DNA of 64,000 nt from Roseiconus nitratireducens (GCF_008629675.1 NZ_VWOX01000015.1:62001-126000); one strand, 5' to 3'; numbered from the stretch's first letter, positions 26,784 to 36,456 are shown. A program made the numbers and translations. Notes: generated from the sequence alone by a model not told the origin.

Positions 26784-26820
26784 AAAAAAAACCGCCCGAG
26801 CAATCGCCCGAGCGGTTTGA
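26784..26820 (-). terminator. Rho-independent terminator of the H1-like gene
   Basis: Read on the minus strand, AAACCGC pairs with GCGGTTT around an inner CTCGGGC/GCTCGGG stem, followed by a run of eight T. It lies 45 bp beyond the stop of the lysine-rich gene. Confidence 0.8.
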
Positions 26821-26865
26821 ATTGGTTGACTGAAGCCGACAGGAACATCGGCCGGTAAGAGAAGA

Positions 26866-27108
26866 CTAGCGACGCTTCTTAGCGGCTCGCTTGGTAGCCT
26901 TCTTCTTGGTGGCTTTCTTCTTGGCAGCCCGTTTCTTGGTGGCTTTCTTCTTGGTCGCCTTCTTCTTGGCGGCCCGTTTCTTAGTTGCCTTTTTCTTGGT
27001 TGCCTTCTTCTTGGTCGCCTTCTTCTTGGCTCCCTTGCGGCTCACCTTTTTCTTAGCTGCGCGTTTCTTGGCAGCTTTCTTCTTGGTCGCTTTTTTCTTT
27101 TTGGCCAC
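26866..27108 (-). CDS. Lysine-rich histone H1-like protein
   Basis: 80 residues, almost entirely Lys, Ala, Thr and Arg, in tandem KKAT/KKRAAKK motifs with a single divergent insert (VSRKGAKKK). This resembles the C-terminal tail of eukaryotic H1 and bacterial H1-like proteins (Hc1/AlgP type), which coat or compact DNA by charge. The start is the GTG at 27108 because GGAGG (27115-27119, complement) sits 6 nt before it. An ATG at 27147 would add 13 residues and lacks a ribosome site. It has its own terminator. Confidence 0.8.
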   Translation of the reverse strand: MAKKKKATKKKAAKKRAAKKKVSRKGAKKKATKKKATKKKATKKRAAKKKATKKKATKKRAAKKKATKKKATKRAAKKRR

Positions 27109-27114
27109 GTTCTT

Positions 27115-27119
27115 CCTCC
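27115..27119 (-). promoter_or_regulatory. Shine-Dalgarno site deciding the H1-like start
   Basis: GGAGG on the minus strand, 6 nt before the GTG at 27108, favours the 80-residue product over the longer ATG form. Confidence 0.7.
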
Positions 27120-27147
27120 GCGGAATTGGAATACGATGGCGAGTCAT

Positions 27148-27794
27148 TGTGACTTGTCAGGGAACGTTCCCTTGCAAGCCACCGGCCACGGCCCGCCATT
27201 CGTCAGCAAGTGTCAAACGACGTTGAAATAGGTCATCCAACCTTCCAGTCAACATCACCTGACGTAAACCTGCGGTATTTGTACGCGCTGCGTCAAATTC
27301 CGCAACATCTTTTTGCAAAATTTGTGCTTGCATGAAAGGCCGTTTTTGCTAACGGGTCTTTGCTCCGCATGCCATTGCAAGCGATCCGGAAGTGGCATCG
27401 CAACGTCAAGAAACGCAACCCATCAAACAACGGGCCGCACAACAACGGCCCCGGGGTGCAATCCGAACTGTTGACGCAAATATTGATACAGCAATGCGTT
27501 GTGCAAATCATGTTGATGGGACTGCGGTACGGTTGCATCAACATCTCCACTTTCAAAGCACATCGTTCTCGCGCAACGCTGCCCAGCAAAGGCCACGGCG
27601 CATCACCGATTTTCACGTGTCGAAATGGCTTCGGTTTACTGCAAAAGTTTTTGCAAAAAAACACGCCGGTTCGATGTCATCTGGCGACGTTTTCATCGCG
27701 TTGCGCGTCTTAACGACCCGAAACGATCACGTGCGCAAGTCACCTTCAAGCATCGCTTGCGACCTCGTGTGACCTACCTTTGCGCATCATTTCG
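27148..27794. other. AT-richer gene-free region
   Basis: About 650 bases without a convincing gene. My hand count over 27301-27660 gives about 50% G+C, clearly lower than the flanking genes. TTGCAAAA-type words recur (for example near 27313 and 27651), and GGGCCG/CGGCCC forms a small hairpin at 27432-27451. Overlapping frames on both strands give unrecognisable translations. It may hold upstream signals of the H1-like gene, a small RNA, or decayed foreign DNA. Confidence 0.5.
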
Positions 27795-28613
27795 TCATCG
27801 CCAACTGTTGTTCATCGGCTGCAACATCTGGTAACTGCTGAACCCAAAGAACGCAAAGAAGATGGCCATCATCGGTTGGCCGTTGCGAAACGCGTAGAAA
27901 GCGAGGGCACCACTGCAAATCACACTGATCCACAGCGACTGGGCGATCGTTCCTCCGGTCATCAGGATCACGCTGCGCATGATTTGGCCGCCATCCAAAG
28001 GCCATACCGGAACCAGATTCAACAGGGCCCAAACGACACTCGGAAAAACGTAGAACGACACCAACGCATACAGGCCTTCGCTGTCGATCATCTTGCCGTC
28101 GCTGACCCAGGGAATCCGGTCCAAGTAGGCCGGCATGTTCTGGAAAATCGCGACTTCATAGCCGGCCAACTTCACCACCAGGATCACCGCCAGCGCGGAC
28201 AGCAACTGCGCCGCCGGACCGGCCGCACTGATGATCAATTGCTCCCGTTCACCCATCCGGATCAGCGACCGCCCCGGCATCGAGCTGCTGGTCGGAATCG
28301 CCAGACCCCCGAAGTGGTACAAAACGATCGAGGATTGGATTCCATAATGCCGAAAGGCAAACGTGTGGCCCAATTCATGAATCAAGATGGACAGCAACAA
28401 GCACAACGTCCAAACCAACAACAATGGGGCGATTCCCAACGTTGAGGTGCCAAAGGCCTGAACAGGGCTGCCCGCTAAGAAGGCAAAGGCTTGGCACAGA
28501 CCGTGTCCGATCACGACCGCCGCCAACCAAAATGTCCATGTGATGCGGACCGGAAACCCCATCAACATGAATCGCAGATCGTATTCGCTTTCCGGTGGCT
28601 CGCTCAACAACAT
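27795..28613 (-). CDS. M50 family (site-2 protease) membrane metalloprotease
   Basis: 272 residues with several hydrophobic helices. The zinc-binding HELGH motif is in LLSILIHELGHTFAFRHYG (about residue 79), and the second metal-ligand motif reads LNLVPVWPLDGGQI (about 215-228), as in S2P proteases. No PDZ or CBS domain is attached, so it belongs to the compact form. It should cut transmembrane segments within the membrane; substrate unknown. ATG at 28613, no strong ribosome site. Confidence 0.85.
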   Translation of the reverse strand: MLLSEPPESEYDLRFMLMGFPVRITWTFWLAAVVIGHGLCQAFAFLAGSPVQAFGTSTLGIAPLLLVWTLCLLLSILIHELGHTFAFRHYGIQSSIVLYHFGGLAIPTSSSMPGRSLIRMGEREQLIISAAGPAAQLLSALAVILVVKLAGYEVAIFQNMPAYLDRIPWVSDGKMIDSEGLYALVSFYVFPSVVWALLNLVPVWPLDGGQIMRSVILMTGGTIAQSLWISVICSGALAFYAFRNGQPMMAIFFAFFGFSSYQMLQPMNNSWR

Positions 28614-29184
28614 TTCAATCGCCCTGTTTCAATCGGTCTGTCTTTCACTCGCCCCGCCGCCCGCTCGCAAGCGTCCTCACGGGTCCCTGGTCAACGTCAC
28701 GCACGCAGTTCCACGCCAAACCGCCCGGTCGTCGGTTGCTTGTCGGATGCTGAAGGCCGGGGCGTCCCCCGGCCGCTCAAATTGATCCGAAATTCACCAA
28801 TCCGGGGTCCAAAATAGCGTAGTGACGCGTCCGGGCGAAGCCATCCATGCCAATCGCACGATTTCTGATCGTGACCTGAAGGCGTATCGGGTACAATGTT
28901 TGCAGCGTTTTATGATGCGGTTCCCACCTGAAATGCCGCAAAACGTCCCGCCGGTGCCCTGCCTTGCGTTGATGCGGCTTAGTGCTGAGACGGCTTAGTG
29001 CTGCGTGGCTCTGTGCTGACATGGCTCTGTGCTGACACAGTTCTGTGCTGACACGGTTCTCCGCCGCCAGGTCGCGACTGCAGAAGTCTTGACCTGTCAT
29101 GCGTGATCCGTCGCCGCCTGAACCGCAACGTCACGCCGAAACATGGCGCACCCTATCCCACCTTGAAGAATCGTTGTTCCATCA
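28614..29184. other. Gene-free divergent region
   Basis: 571 bases between the M50 gene (minus) and the DUF1592 gene (plus). The only structure I see is the 16-bp tandem array at 28975-29060. No RNA gene recognised. Confidence 0.5.
28975..29060. repeat. Degenerate tandem array, period 15-16 bp
   Basis: Five units starting at 28975, 28991, 29006, 29022 and 29038, for example CGGCTTAGTGCTGAGA and TGGCTCTGTGCTGACA (two identical neighbours), plus a broken sixth. The constant core is TGTGCTGA or TAGTGCTG. It lies 125 bp upstream of the DUF1592 gene. Confidence 0.85.
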
Positions 29185-31773
29185 ATGAAGTGCCACTTCG
29201 TCCATGCGCCCAGCGACGACCCTAGGCGACCGGTTTCCGAGATGCCCCGGCACCGCCACTTCACGCTTCAGCCGTTGCCCCGAACAAAATCGATCGGCCT
29301 TCGTGCTGATGTCGAAGCGACTCGCATCGGCATCGCTTGGCTGATCTTTGTCATGCTGGTGGCCTGGTCCACCCAGCTGGTCGCCGTAGAGCCCGAGTCT
29401 CAAACTGACAGCACTTCTGCGCCGAACTCGCTTCCATCGGGAGTCATGCCGCCGAAGGTGACCGCCGACTTTCTTCAAACACACTGCTTGGATTGCCATG
29501 ACGGCGACTCCGGCGAGGGTGGATTCGGACTGGACGTTATTCTGGGCGAAAGCGCCCACGGCCTACCGGATCCCAAGGCGATGCATCACTGGGTGCGCGT
29601 CTTTGATCGTGTCAACGACGGAGAAATGCCACCGGATGACTACGGCGAGGTCGACGCAAAACAGAAAGCAAAATTCTTGAAACGAACCTTCCAGTGGTTG
29701 GACCAAACGCAATCGCAGCAGATCGCCCGGGAGGGCAGGGTACCCTCACGAAGGTTGACCAATCTGCAATTGGAAAACACGCTCTGCGATCTGTTGTCCG
29801 TCGACATTCCGCTTCGCCGGTTGATGCCACAGGAACAACGAACCGAAGGGTTCCGAAACATCGCTGAAGCGCAGGCAATGTCGCACTACTACCTGCAGGA
29901 TCACCTGACGGTCGTTGATGCGGCGTTGGATGCGGCCTTTGAGCGGGCCGAGGACCGAACCGCAGGACTGGAACTGGAGATGCCGCCCGAACGCATCGCA
30001 AACAAACGCAAGGGGCAACGCAATCGTGATCCGGAAATGCGTCAAGATGCAGCCGTCGTTTGGGCCTGCGACATGTCCTTTTACGGACGCATCTCCAACA
30101 GCCGTTTGCGCGATGCGGGTTGGTACGACATCACCTTGAACGCTTCCGCCATCAAGCTGCCCAAAGATCGCGGTTTGTGGTGCACGGTCCGCAGCGGCGA
30201 GTGCGTTTCGCGCGCACCGCTGATGAGTTGGATCGGAAGTTTTGAAGCGACCGAGACGCCGGCCGAGTATCACTTCACCGCCTGGATCGAAGCCGATCAC
30301 ATGCTGGAAATCACGGTGACCGACAGCATGGTGGAGAAGGCGAGATTCCAGGGCGGGCAGGTCGGGTTTGGTGAAGGTGAACCGCAAGACGTTCCCGGGT
30401 TGGCAATGCACTCGCTTTCGATCCGCCGCGTCTTCCCGGGCGGAGAAGTCAGTGATGTGCGACAGAGTTTGTTCGGCGATCTGAAGGTGCGATTCGACAA
30501 GAAATCGAAGCGGTGGGAACTCGAGAGCGAAGCGCCGCAAGCCGATCTGAATCGCCAGCTGAAACGTTTCGCCGATCGGGCCTTTCGCCAGCCGGTGTCC
30601 GCCGAGCAGTTGCGGCCTTACGAGCAGGCGTTGCACGTGGCGCTGGAGAACGGCGTCGCTTCCGCCCAGGCCTTGCGTCAGGCCTACCGCGCCCTGCTCT
30701 GCTCCCCCAGATTCGTTTACTTCCAGGAACACCCCGGCCGCTTGGACGACCACGCCGTCGCGACCCGTCTGAGCTACCTGCTGACCGGTTCGATGCCCGA
30801 CGCGGCACTCCGCAAGGCTGCCGATCGCGGTGAGCTTCGCGACCCGCAGACGATCATGGAGCACACCCGTCGGTTGCTGCAAGGCGATGGCCTGGAGCAC
30901 TTCGTCACCGACTTTGCCGACCAATGGTTGGATCTGGCTGACATCGACTTTACCGAACCCGACCGCCGACGCTTCCGTGAATTCGATCAGGTCGTGCAGC
31001 ACGCGATGCTGGAGGAGACGCGTCGGTTCCTGAATACCATGCTGGTTGAGAACCGACCGGCCCGCGACCTGGTCGACGCCGACTTCACGTGGCTGAACAA
31101 TCGACTGGCGGAATACTACGACATTGACTGTTCGCTGGAACCGTCTCAGTGGACCCTCGTTTCATTGGCCGATCATCCGCGACGCGGAGGGCTGATGACG
31201 CAGGGAGCCATCTTGAAAGTCACGGCCAATGGGACAAACACCTCACCGGTCGTGCGCGGCGTCTGGGTTTGCGATCGATTGCTGGGTGTGCCCATTCCAG
31301 ACCCGCCAGAGAACGTCCCCGCGATTGAACCGGACACCCGCGGCACCACCACCGTGCGGGAGATGCTGGAGAAGCACCGCTCGCAAGTGGAGTGCGCCGC
31401 GTGCCATTCCCGGATCGATCCGCCGGGCTTCGCCTTGGAGCACTTTAACGCCGCGGGCCAATGGCGCGATCGATACCGCATTGGAAACAAACGCTCGTCG
31501 AAGGAAGGTCCCGAGGTGGATTCTGCTTACCAACTTGCCGATGGACGTGAGTTTGACTCGTTCATGGAGTTTCGCGACCTGGCCGCGACCGATCACGATC
31601 GCGTGGCCCGAAACTTCGCCGCCAAGGTGCTCACCTACGCGACCGGTCGCGAACCGACTTTTGCCGACCGAAAAGCGTTGGATGAAATCGTTGCTGAAAC
31701 CGAAGAACAGCAACACGGCGTTCGTTCGCTGATCGAAGCCGTCGTCACCAGCCAACCATTCCTCAACCAATAA
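29185..31773 (+). CDS. DUF1592-type planctomycete cytochrome-like secreted protein
   Basis: 862 residues. A hydrophobic export segment is at about 49-68. An N-terminal haem motif CLDCH (about residue 100, PSD1-like cytochrome domain) is followed by DUF1587 (VPSRRLTNLQLENTLCDLL) and then a beta-rich insert (about 290-420). DUF1595/DUF1592 follow (FADRAFRQPVSAEQLRPYEQ; RLSYLLTGSMPD), then DUF1588 with a second CxxCH (CAACHSRIDPPGFALEHF) and DUF1585 (YATGREPTFADRKALDEIV). The family is common in Planctomycetota and exported; its reaction is not established. An ATG at 29242 is an alternative start. Paired with the DUF1552 gene 8 bp downstream. Confidence 0.88.
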   Translation: MKCHFVHAPSDDPRRPVSEMPRHRHFTLQPLPRTKSIGLRADVEATRIGIAWLIFVMLVAWSTQLVAVEPESQTDSTSAPNSLPSGVMPPKVTADFLQTHCLDCHDGDSGEGGFGLDVILGESAHGLPDPKAMHHWVRVFDRVNDGEMPPDDYGEVDAKQKAKFLKRTFQWLDQTQSQQIAREGRVPSRRLTNLQLENTLCDLLSVDIPLRRLMPQEQRTEGFRNIAEAQAMSHYYLQDHLTVVDAALDAAFERAEDRTAGLELEMPPERIANKRKGQRNRDPEMRQDAAVVWACDMSFYGRISNSRLRDAGWYDITLNASAIKLPKDRGLWCTVRSGECVSRAPLMSWIGSFEATETPAEYHFTAWIEADHMLEITVTDSMVEKARFQGGQVGFGEGEPQDVPGLAMHSLSIRRVFPGGEVSDVRQSLFGDLKVRFDKKSKRWELESEAPQADLNRQLKRFADRAFRQPVSAEQLRPYEQALHVALENGVASAQALRQAYRALLCSPRFVYFQEHPGRLDDHAVATRLSYLLTGSMPDAALRKAADRGELRDPQTIMEHTRRLLQGDGLEHFVTDFADQWLDLADIDFTEPDRRRFREFDQVVQHAMLEETRRFLNTMLVENRPARDLVDADFTWLNNRLAEYYDIDCSLEPSQWTLVSLADHPRRGGLMTQGAILKVTANGTNTSPVVRGVWVCDRLLGVPIPDPPENVPAIEPDTRGTTTVREMLEKHRSQVECAACHSRIDPPGFALEHFNAAGQWRDRYRIGNKRSSKEGPEVDSAYQLADGREFDSFMEFRDLAATDHDRVARNFAAKVLTYATGREPTFADRKALDEIVAETEEQQHGVRSLIEAVVTSQPFLNQ

Positions 31774-31781
31774 GATCTGTG

Positions 31782-33092
31782 ATGCGCAAACGAAATCGAT
31801 TCCGCTTCGGACGCTTCCACACGACCCGCCCGCGACTTTCGCGACGCGGAGTCCTGCGGGGCAGCGGTGTCGCCATGTCACTGCCTTGGCTGTCGGCCAT
31901 GCAGGCAGCCGGTGCCGCTTCGGGCCCCTCGACTCCGCGGCGTTTCGTCTCCGTCTCCCTGGGACTCGGCTTGCTCGGTGACAACCTGTTTCCTAAGCAA
32001 CCCGGCAAATCGTACGAAGCGTCGCGCTACCTGCAATCGTTGCAAGATTTGCGTGATCAGTTCACGGTCGTCTCCGGAAGCAGCCACCCGGACGTTTCCA
32101 ACGGACACCGGGCCGAGGCGAGCATCCTGACCGCGACCCCGATCGGAAACAGCGGCAGTGCGCGGAATACCATCTCCGTCGACCAGTACCTGGCGAAACA
32201 CCTGGGCGATGAAACTCGGTTTCCGTCGTTGGTGCTCAGTACCAGTGGGACGCAAAGCCCGTCGTACACCGACACGGGGGCGATGATCCCGGCTGAGAGC
32301 TCGCCCAGTCGCCTGTTTGCCCAACTGTTCATCGACGATACGCAGCAAGAACGGTTGCGGCAGGCGGAGCGGATTCGCAACGGCCGCAGCATCATGGACA
32401 TCGTCCACGACGATGCGCAGCGTCTGCAACGCGAACTGGGGGCCGATGACCGGAACCGACTGGATGCCTATTTCACCAGCGTCCGCGAATTGGAGCAGCG
32501 GATGGCCGCAAACGAACGCTGGGCCAAGTTGCCCAAGCCCAAGATCGATCGTGAACCGCCCAAGCCGTTGGATGCCAACGACATGGTCGGATCCCAAGCC
32601 TTGATGCTGGACATCATGAAGTTGGCATTGCGGACCGATTCCACGCGATTCATTTCGCTGCACTTGCCGGGCAACAACATCAAGGTCCCGATCCAAGGGG
32701 TCGAGCAGGGATATCACTCACTTAGCCACCATGGTCGCGACGAAGAAAAACTGGCCCAACTGGCACTGATCGAAGAACAGATCGTCGGGGCGTGGGGTGA
32801 TTTCCTGCGATCCCTGGCCGGCATCGAGGAAACCGACGGCACCCTGTTGGACAACACCGCGGTATTGATGACCAGCAACCTTGGAAACGCCTCCAGCCAT
32901 GACAACCGCAACATGCCGGTGATCTTCGGCGGCGGCGGTTTCGCCCACGGGCAGCACCTCGCCTTCGATCGAGACAACAATTATCCTTTGGCCAACCTGT
33001 TCGTCTCGGTGTTGCAACAGTGCGGACTCCCGTCGGCCGAATTCTCCAGTGGCAAGTCCACCATGACCGGGCTGGAACCGAACGCCGTTTAA
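31782..33092 (+). CDS. DUF1552 Tat-exported protein
   Basis: 436 residues. It begins with a twin-arginine signal (LSRRGVLRGSGVAMSLPWL). The mature part has the DUF1552 landmarks: GLLGDNLFPKQPG, FTVVSGSSHPDVSNGHRAE, SVDQYLAKHLG, GYHSLSHHGRDEEKLAQL and MTSNLGNASSHDNRNMPVIFGG. The fold is alkaline-phosphatase/sulfatase-related by general annotation, but no nucleophile is obvious to me. A GTG directly before the ATG (31779) is an alternative start. It belongs to the same unit as the DUF1592 gene; the two usually occur together, so a joint periplasmic function is inferred. Confidence 0.88.
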   Translation: MRKRNRFRFGRFHTTRPRLSRRGVLRGSGVAMSLPWLSAMQAAGAASGPSTPRRFVSVSLGLGLLGDNLFPKQPGKSYEASRYLQSLQDLRDQFTVVSGSSHPDVSNGHRAEASILTATPIGNSGSARNTISVDQYLAKHLGDETRFPSLVLSTSGTQSPSYTDTGAMIPAESSPSRLFAQLFIDDTQQERLRQAERIRNGRSIMDIVHDDAQRLQRELGADDRNRLDAYFTSVRELEQRMAANERWAKLPKPKIDREPPKPLDANDMVGSQALMLDIMKLALRTDSTRFISLHLPGNNIKVPIQGVEQGYHSLSHHGRDEEKLAQLALIEEQIVGAWGDFLRSLAGIEETDGTLLDNTAVLMTSNLGNASSHDNRNMPVIFGGGGFAHGQHLAFDRDNNYPLANLFVSVLQQCGLPSAEFSSGKSTMTGLEPNAV

Positions 33093-33266
33093 AGGCGTGC
33101 GGCGGGACGGAATGTTTCCGATGCGCCCGGTCGATTTTTTTCAGGCCGAGACGGCGGCCCTCCGGGGCTGGTGACTGCGTGGTGTTCACACCGGCGGCCG
33201 AGGCCTCCGGCAGAATGCTGTCGGCCCAGCGGGCCTGGCATGCCTATTCCTAGGAAGCTCGGACGC

Positions 33267-34268
33267 CTAACCGATCCACTGGGCGACCTCGGGTGCGAAG
33301 TAAGTCAGCACGCCATCGGCTCCCGCCCGTTTGAATCCCGCCAGGCTTTCCAGCACGACATCCTGGCGGTCCAGCCAACCGCGTTCGGCTGCCGCCGCGA
33401 GCATCGCGTATTCGCCACTAACCTGGTAGGCAAACGTCGGAACCGCGAAGGTTTGCTTGACGCCGGCAATCAGATCCAGATAGGGCATTCCGGGTTTGAC
33501 CATGACCGAATCGGCACCCTCGGCGAGATCCAAGGCGACTTCGTGCAGGGCTTCTCGCGACTGAGCGGGTGATTGCTGGTAGGTCTTCTTGCTGGCGCCG
33601 CCCAGATTGCCTTTGGACCCGACGGCGTCGCGAAAGGGTCCGTAGAAGGCGCTGGCGTATTTGGCCGCGTAGGACATGATTTGGACATTACGATGACCCG
33701 CGGTCTCCAGCGCATCGCGAATCACCCCCACGCGGCCGTCCATCATGTCGCTGGGAGCGATCACGTCACAACCGGCATCGGCCTGGACGACGGCTTGGCG
33801 GGCAAGCACCTGGATCGTCGCGTCATTGTCGACGTCGCCGTCACGAACCAGACCGTCGTGGCCATGGATGCTGTAGGGGTCCAAGGCAACGTCACAGATC
33901 ACGCCCAAAGCGTCTCCGACCGCCTGCTTGATTTGGCGGACGGTGCGACAGACAAGGTTGTCCGGGTTGATCGCTTCGGCACCATCCTCGGTCTTTAATT
34001 CCGGCGGCGTCACGGGGAACACGGCGATCGCTGGAATGCCCAGGTCGCAAGCCCGCTTCGCGGCCGTCACCACCAAGTCGGTTCCCAGCCGATCGACGCC
34101 CGGCAAACTTTCGACGGATTGCGCGCCGGTCGACGCGTGCACAAAGATCGGCCAAATCAAATCGTTGACGCTCAACGATGACTCGGCGACCAGACGGCGC
34201 GACCAATCGTGACGTCTCAGTCGCCTCAATCGAGTGCGCGGAAAAGATCCGCGAGAGAATTCGTACAT
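33267..34268 (-). CDS. hemB: Delta-aminolevulinic acid dehydratase (porphobilinogen synthase)
   Basis: 333 residues. It condenses two aminolevulinate molecules into porphobilinogen for haem and other tetrapyrroles. Both Schiff-base lysine motifs are present: SYAAKYASAFYGPFRDA and DSVMVKPGMPYLD. The metal-site segment reads DVALDPYSIHGHDG, with Asp in place of the zinc cysteines, pointing to a zinc-independent (Mg/K-type) enzyme. NLGGASKKTYQ matches the active-site lid region. It lies 39 bp after the methionine-rich gene on the same strand, so it may be read from the same transcript, though the functions are unrelated. Confidence 0.95.
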   Translation of the reverse strand: MYEFSRGSFPRTRLRRLRRHDWSRRLVAESSLSVNDLIWPIFVHASTGAQSVESLPGVDRLGTDLVVTAAKRACDLGIPAIAVFPVTPPELKTEDGAEAINPDNLVCRTVRQIKQAVGDALGVICDVALDPYSIHGHDGLVRDGDVDNDATIQVLARQAVVQADAGCDVIAPSDMMDGRVGVIRDALETAGHRNVQIMSYAAKYASAFYGPFRDAVGSKGNLGGASKKTYQQSPAQSREALHEVALDLAEGADSVMVKPGMPYLDLIAGVKQTFAVPTFAYQVSGEYAMLAAAAERGWLDRQDVVLESLAGFKRAGADGVLTYFAPEVAQWIG

Positions 34269-34307
34269 ATTCAGCGGCCTGCTGATTCCTTTCTGCTGAC
34301 GCGACTG

Positions 34308-36365
34308 TTACAGCCCACGATCCTCGGCGAACGACTGTCTGCGGTATCGCTGCTGATCCTGAACGGACTCGCGGACAATCAACTTGCCGTTGGAGTCGGT
34401 CATCAGAAACAATCCCGGCTCTTGCATCTGCTCATCTTCGATGATCTGCAACGGGACTCCCCCTTCGATATCGATCACCGTCGCTGACGAGTCGATCTTC
34501 GGATTCTCGACTTTCTTGACTTCCAACGTGATCGGATCGACCACATCCGCCTTCTCGGCTTCTCGGCCCAAGACGGTTCCCTCGGAAGCCTCGACGATCA
34601 CCGGAATAAAGACACCCAGTCGCGGGTCGAAGCTGGAAGCAATGATCTCAGCCGTGGGCGATTCGCCTTCGACGACCACCGTCCGGTTGTTTTCCGTCAC
34701 ACGGCGCACTTTGTCCGCCTTGACCGGTCCGACCACGGCGCGATCCAGCGGCGGCAACGAGGTCGGTTCGCTGATCTCACTCCAGGGGCTCCAACGTTTG
34801 AAATCTCGCACGTTGTTTTGAGCGGCCTGGGCGGAAAGCTCGCTGACTCGCTGATACGCTTCCGGAGCCAATACGCTGCCCTTGGGTTGCAGTTCCGGAT
34901 TCTTGGGGAAGTTCGGATCATCGACGCAGAACCGAATCCGGTACACGTACTGGTGCCCCCGCTTGGGTGCGTCGGGGTCTCTCTGGGCACCCCGCAGGTA
35001 AAAGAAGTCGTAGAAGCGAAGCAACTTGTAATCGACGGGGTTTTCCTCGGCAGCCTTTCCTGCCATCGCGTTGCCGGTGCCGCCCATCATCATCATGTCC
35101 ATCTCCATTCCGGACTCCATGCCCATGCTGTCCATCATCTCCATCTCCATGCCCATCCCGTAGCTGCGAGAGGCACGACCGGTCATGTCGATCTCGACCT
35201 TTTCTTCATCGAAGATCGCTGGGCCTTGTCTCTTCTGCTCCACCTCCCGTTGAGCCTGTTCCATTTCCAGTTCTCTTTGGGACTTCATCGGGATCAGCGG
35301 ATTCAGGCTGAAATCGGAGTAGTCGTCCAATAGCACCGGCGGGATCCACATGGTCAGCCCGTCGACCCGATAATCCGCAGGCACCAGCTCCGGAGCAAAT
35401 CCGGACCAGTACCGGGCAGCGTTCAGCGTCGTCGTACGGCGGTTGTCCCGAGTCACCCAATCCGAGTCCTGCAATTCGTCAACGGTCTTGTTGGTGACGT
35501 CGGCTCGCTGAACTTCGTAGTCCAGGTAATTGGGGAAGTCGCGCCGCATCGGGTCGTAGTCAGCGGCATTGGAAAGGGCTTCCTGGTAGGCCTTGATGAT
35601 GTCCTTGTGCGGGATCGCCGCGGATCCGGTAATGAAATAGCCGAAGCCCGGGACGGGTTCCTGATCAGCACCGTTGATGAAATCTTTGGTCTGCTTGGGC
35701 GTGACGCCGCGACGCTCAGTCGAATTCAACTTTCGCACCGGGCCGGAGGATTCGGTGGATCCGGTCGGTGTTCCGCCCATCATCATTTCCATGTCGCCAT
35801 ACCCCATGCCCTCGTCGCCCATCCCCTCCATCATCATCATCATTTCCATTTCCATGGCGTCGCCCCCACGGCCGCGACGGCGGCTGCGCGGCTTGACCTC
35901 TTGCTCCACCTTTTCAACCGGTTCGGCCGGCTCAAGCTCGCTTAACGGGTACTCACCGTCGCGCGACCGATAGGCCAGTGATGCGATCACTCCGAAGGTT
36001 TGGATGCCAGCCGGCGGGGAGAGGGTCGGATCTTCGCGACGCACCTGGCTGGCTTCGGACAACGCCGGGTCCCAGGGATCCAAGGCGTAAGACTTGGGAT
36101 CGACTGCTTGGCTAAAATCATCCAGCTTTCGTGCGATGTCGAATTGCGGAACACGGTCCGGGATGATGTTCTCGTTGTGGTCTTCGTCGACCTGCCGTCG
36201 AACTTCCGTCGCATCGGCAGCCAGTCGATCGGGATCGTGCTGGGCCGTGATGTCCTCTTTGTTCATGCCTTCGTAAACGAGGTAGGCCGACAGCAGAATC
36301 ACGATCGCCACGATCAACTTTTCAAAGTTGTAGACGATGAAGTCTTTGATCTTGTCAGAGTCCAT
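34308..36365 (-). CDS. Membrane-anchored methionine-rich protein of the PilM cluster
   Basis: 685 residues. A single N-terminal helix (LIVAIVILLSAYLVYEG, about 17-33) is followed by a soluble region. Two Met-rich tracts stand out: about 170-197 (MEMEMMMMMEGMG, then GDMEMMMGG) and about 397-430 (GMGMEMEMMDSMGMESGMEM, then DMMMMGG). Between and after them are beta-rich stretches (RDFPNYLDYEVQRADV, HQYVYRIRFCVDDPNFPKN, EPGLFLMTDSNGKLIVRES). No family is recognised. The topology resembles PilN/PilO/PilP-type alignment components, and it is the third gene after pilM. Met tracts of MxM/MxxM form can bind Cu(I), but that is only a possibility. Confidence 0.7.
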   Translation of the reverse strand: MDSDKIKDFIVYNFEKLIVAIVILLSAYLVYEGMNKEDITAQHDPDRLAADATEVRRQVDEDHNENIIPDRVPQFDIARKLDDFSQAVDPKSYALDPWDPALSEASQVRREDPTLSPPAGIQTFGVIASLAYRSRDGEYPLSELEPAEPVEKVEQEVKPRSRRRGRGGDAMEMEMMMMMEGMGDEGMGYGDMEMMMGGTPTGSTESSGPVRKLNSTERRGVTPKQTKDFINGADQEPVPGFGYFITGSAAIPHKDIIKAYQEALSNAADYDPMRRDFPNYLDYEVQRADVTNKTVDELQDSDWVTRDNRRTTTLNAARYWSGFAPELVPADYRVDGLTMWIPPVLLDDYSDFSLNPLIPMKSQRELEMEQAQREVEQKRQGPAIFDEEKVEIDMTGRASRSYGMGMEMEMMDSMGMESGMEMDMMMMGGTGNAMAGKAAEENPVDYKLLRFYDFFYLRGAQRDPDAPKRGHQYVYRIRFCVDDPNFPKNPELQPKGSVLAPEAYQRVSELSAQAAQNNVRDFKRWSPWSEISEPTSLPPLDRAVVGPVKADKVRRVTENNRTVVVEGESPTAEIIASSFDPRLGVFIPVIVEASEGTVLGREAEKADVVDPITLEVKKVENPKIDSSATVIDIEGGVPLQIIEDEQMQEPGLFLMTDSNGKLIVRESVQDQQRYRRQSFAEDRGL

Positions 36366-36456
36366 GGTTACGTCCGGCTGATGAGAAGTTTGAATTCGGG
36401 TCGCGATGAGGTGACGGGGAACGGTTCGCCTGGTGCGGACCGTCGGATCGGATCAA

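Noticed and set aside
27293..27772. Overlapping frames on both strands in the AT-richer block
   Set aside because: Three competing frames, none with a motif or ribosome site, and codon composition unlike the neighbouring genes.
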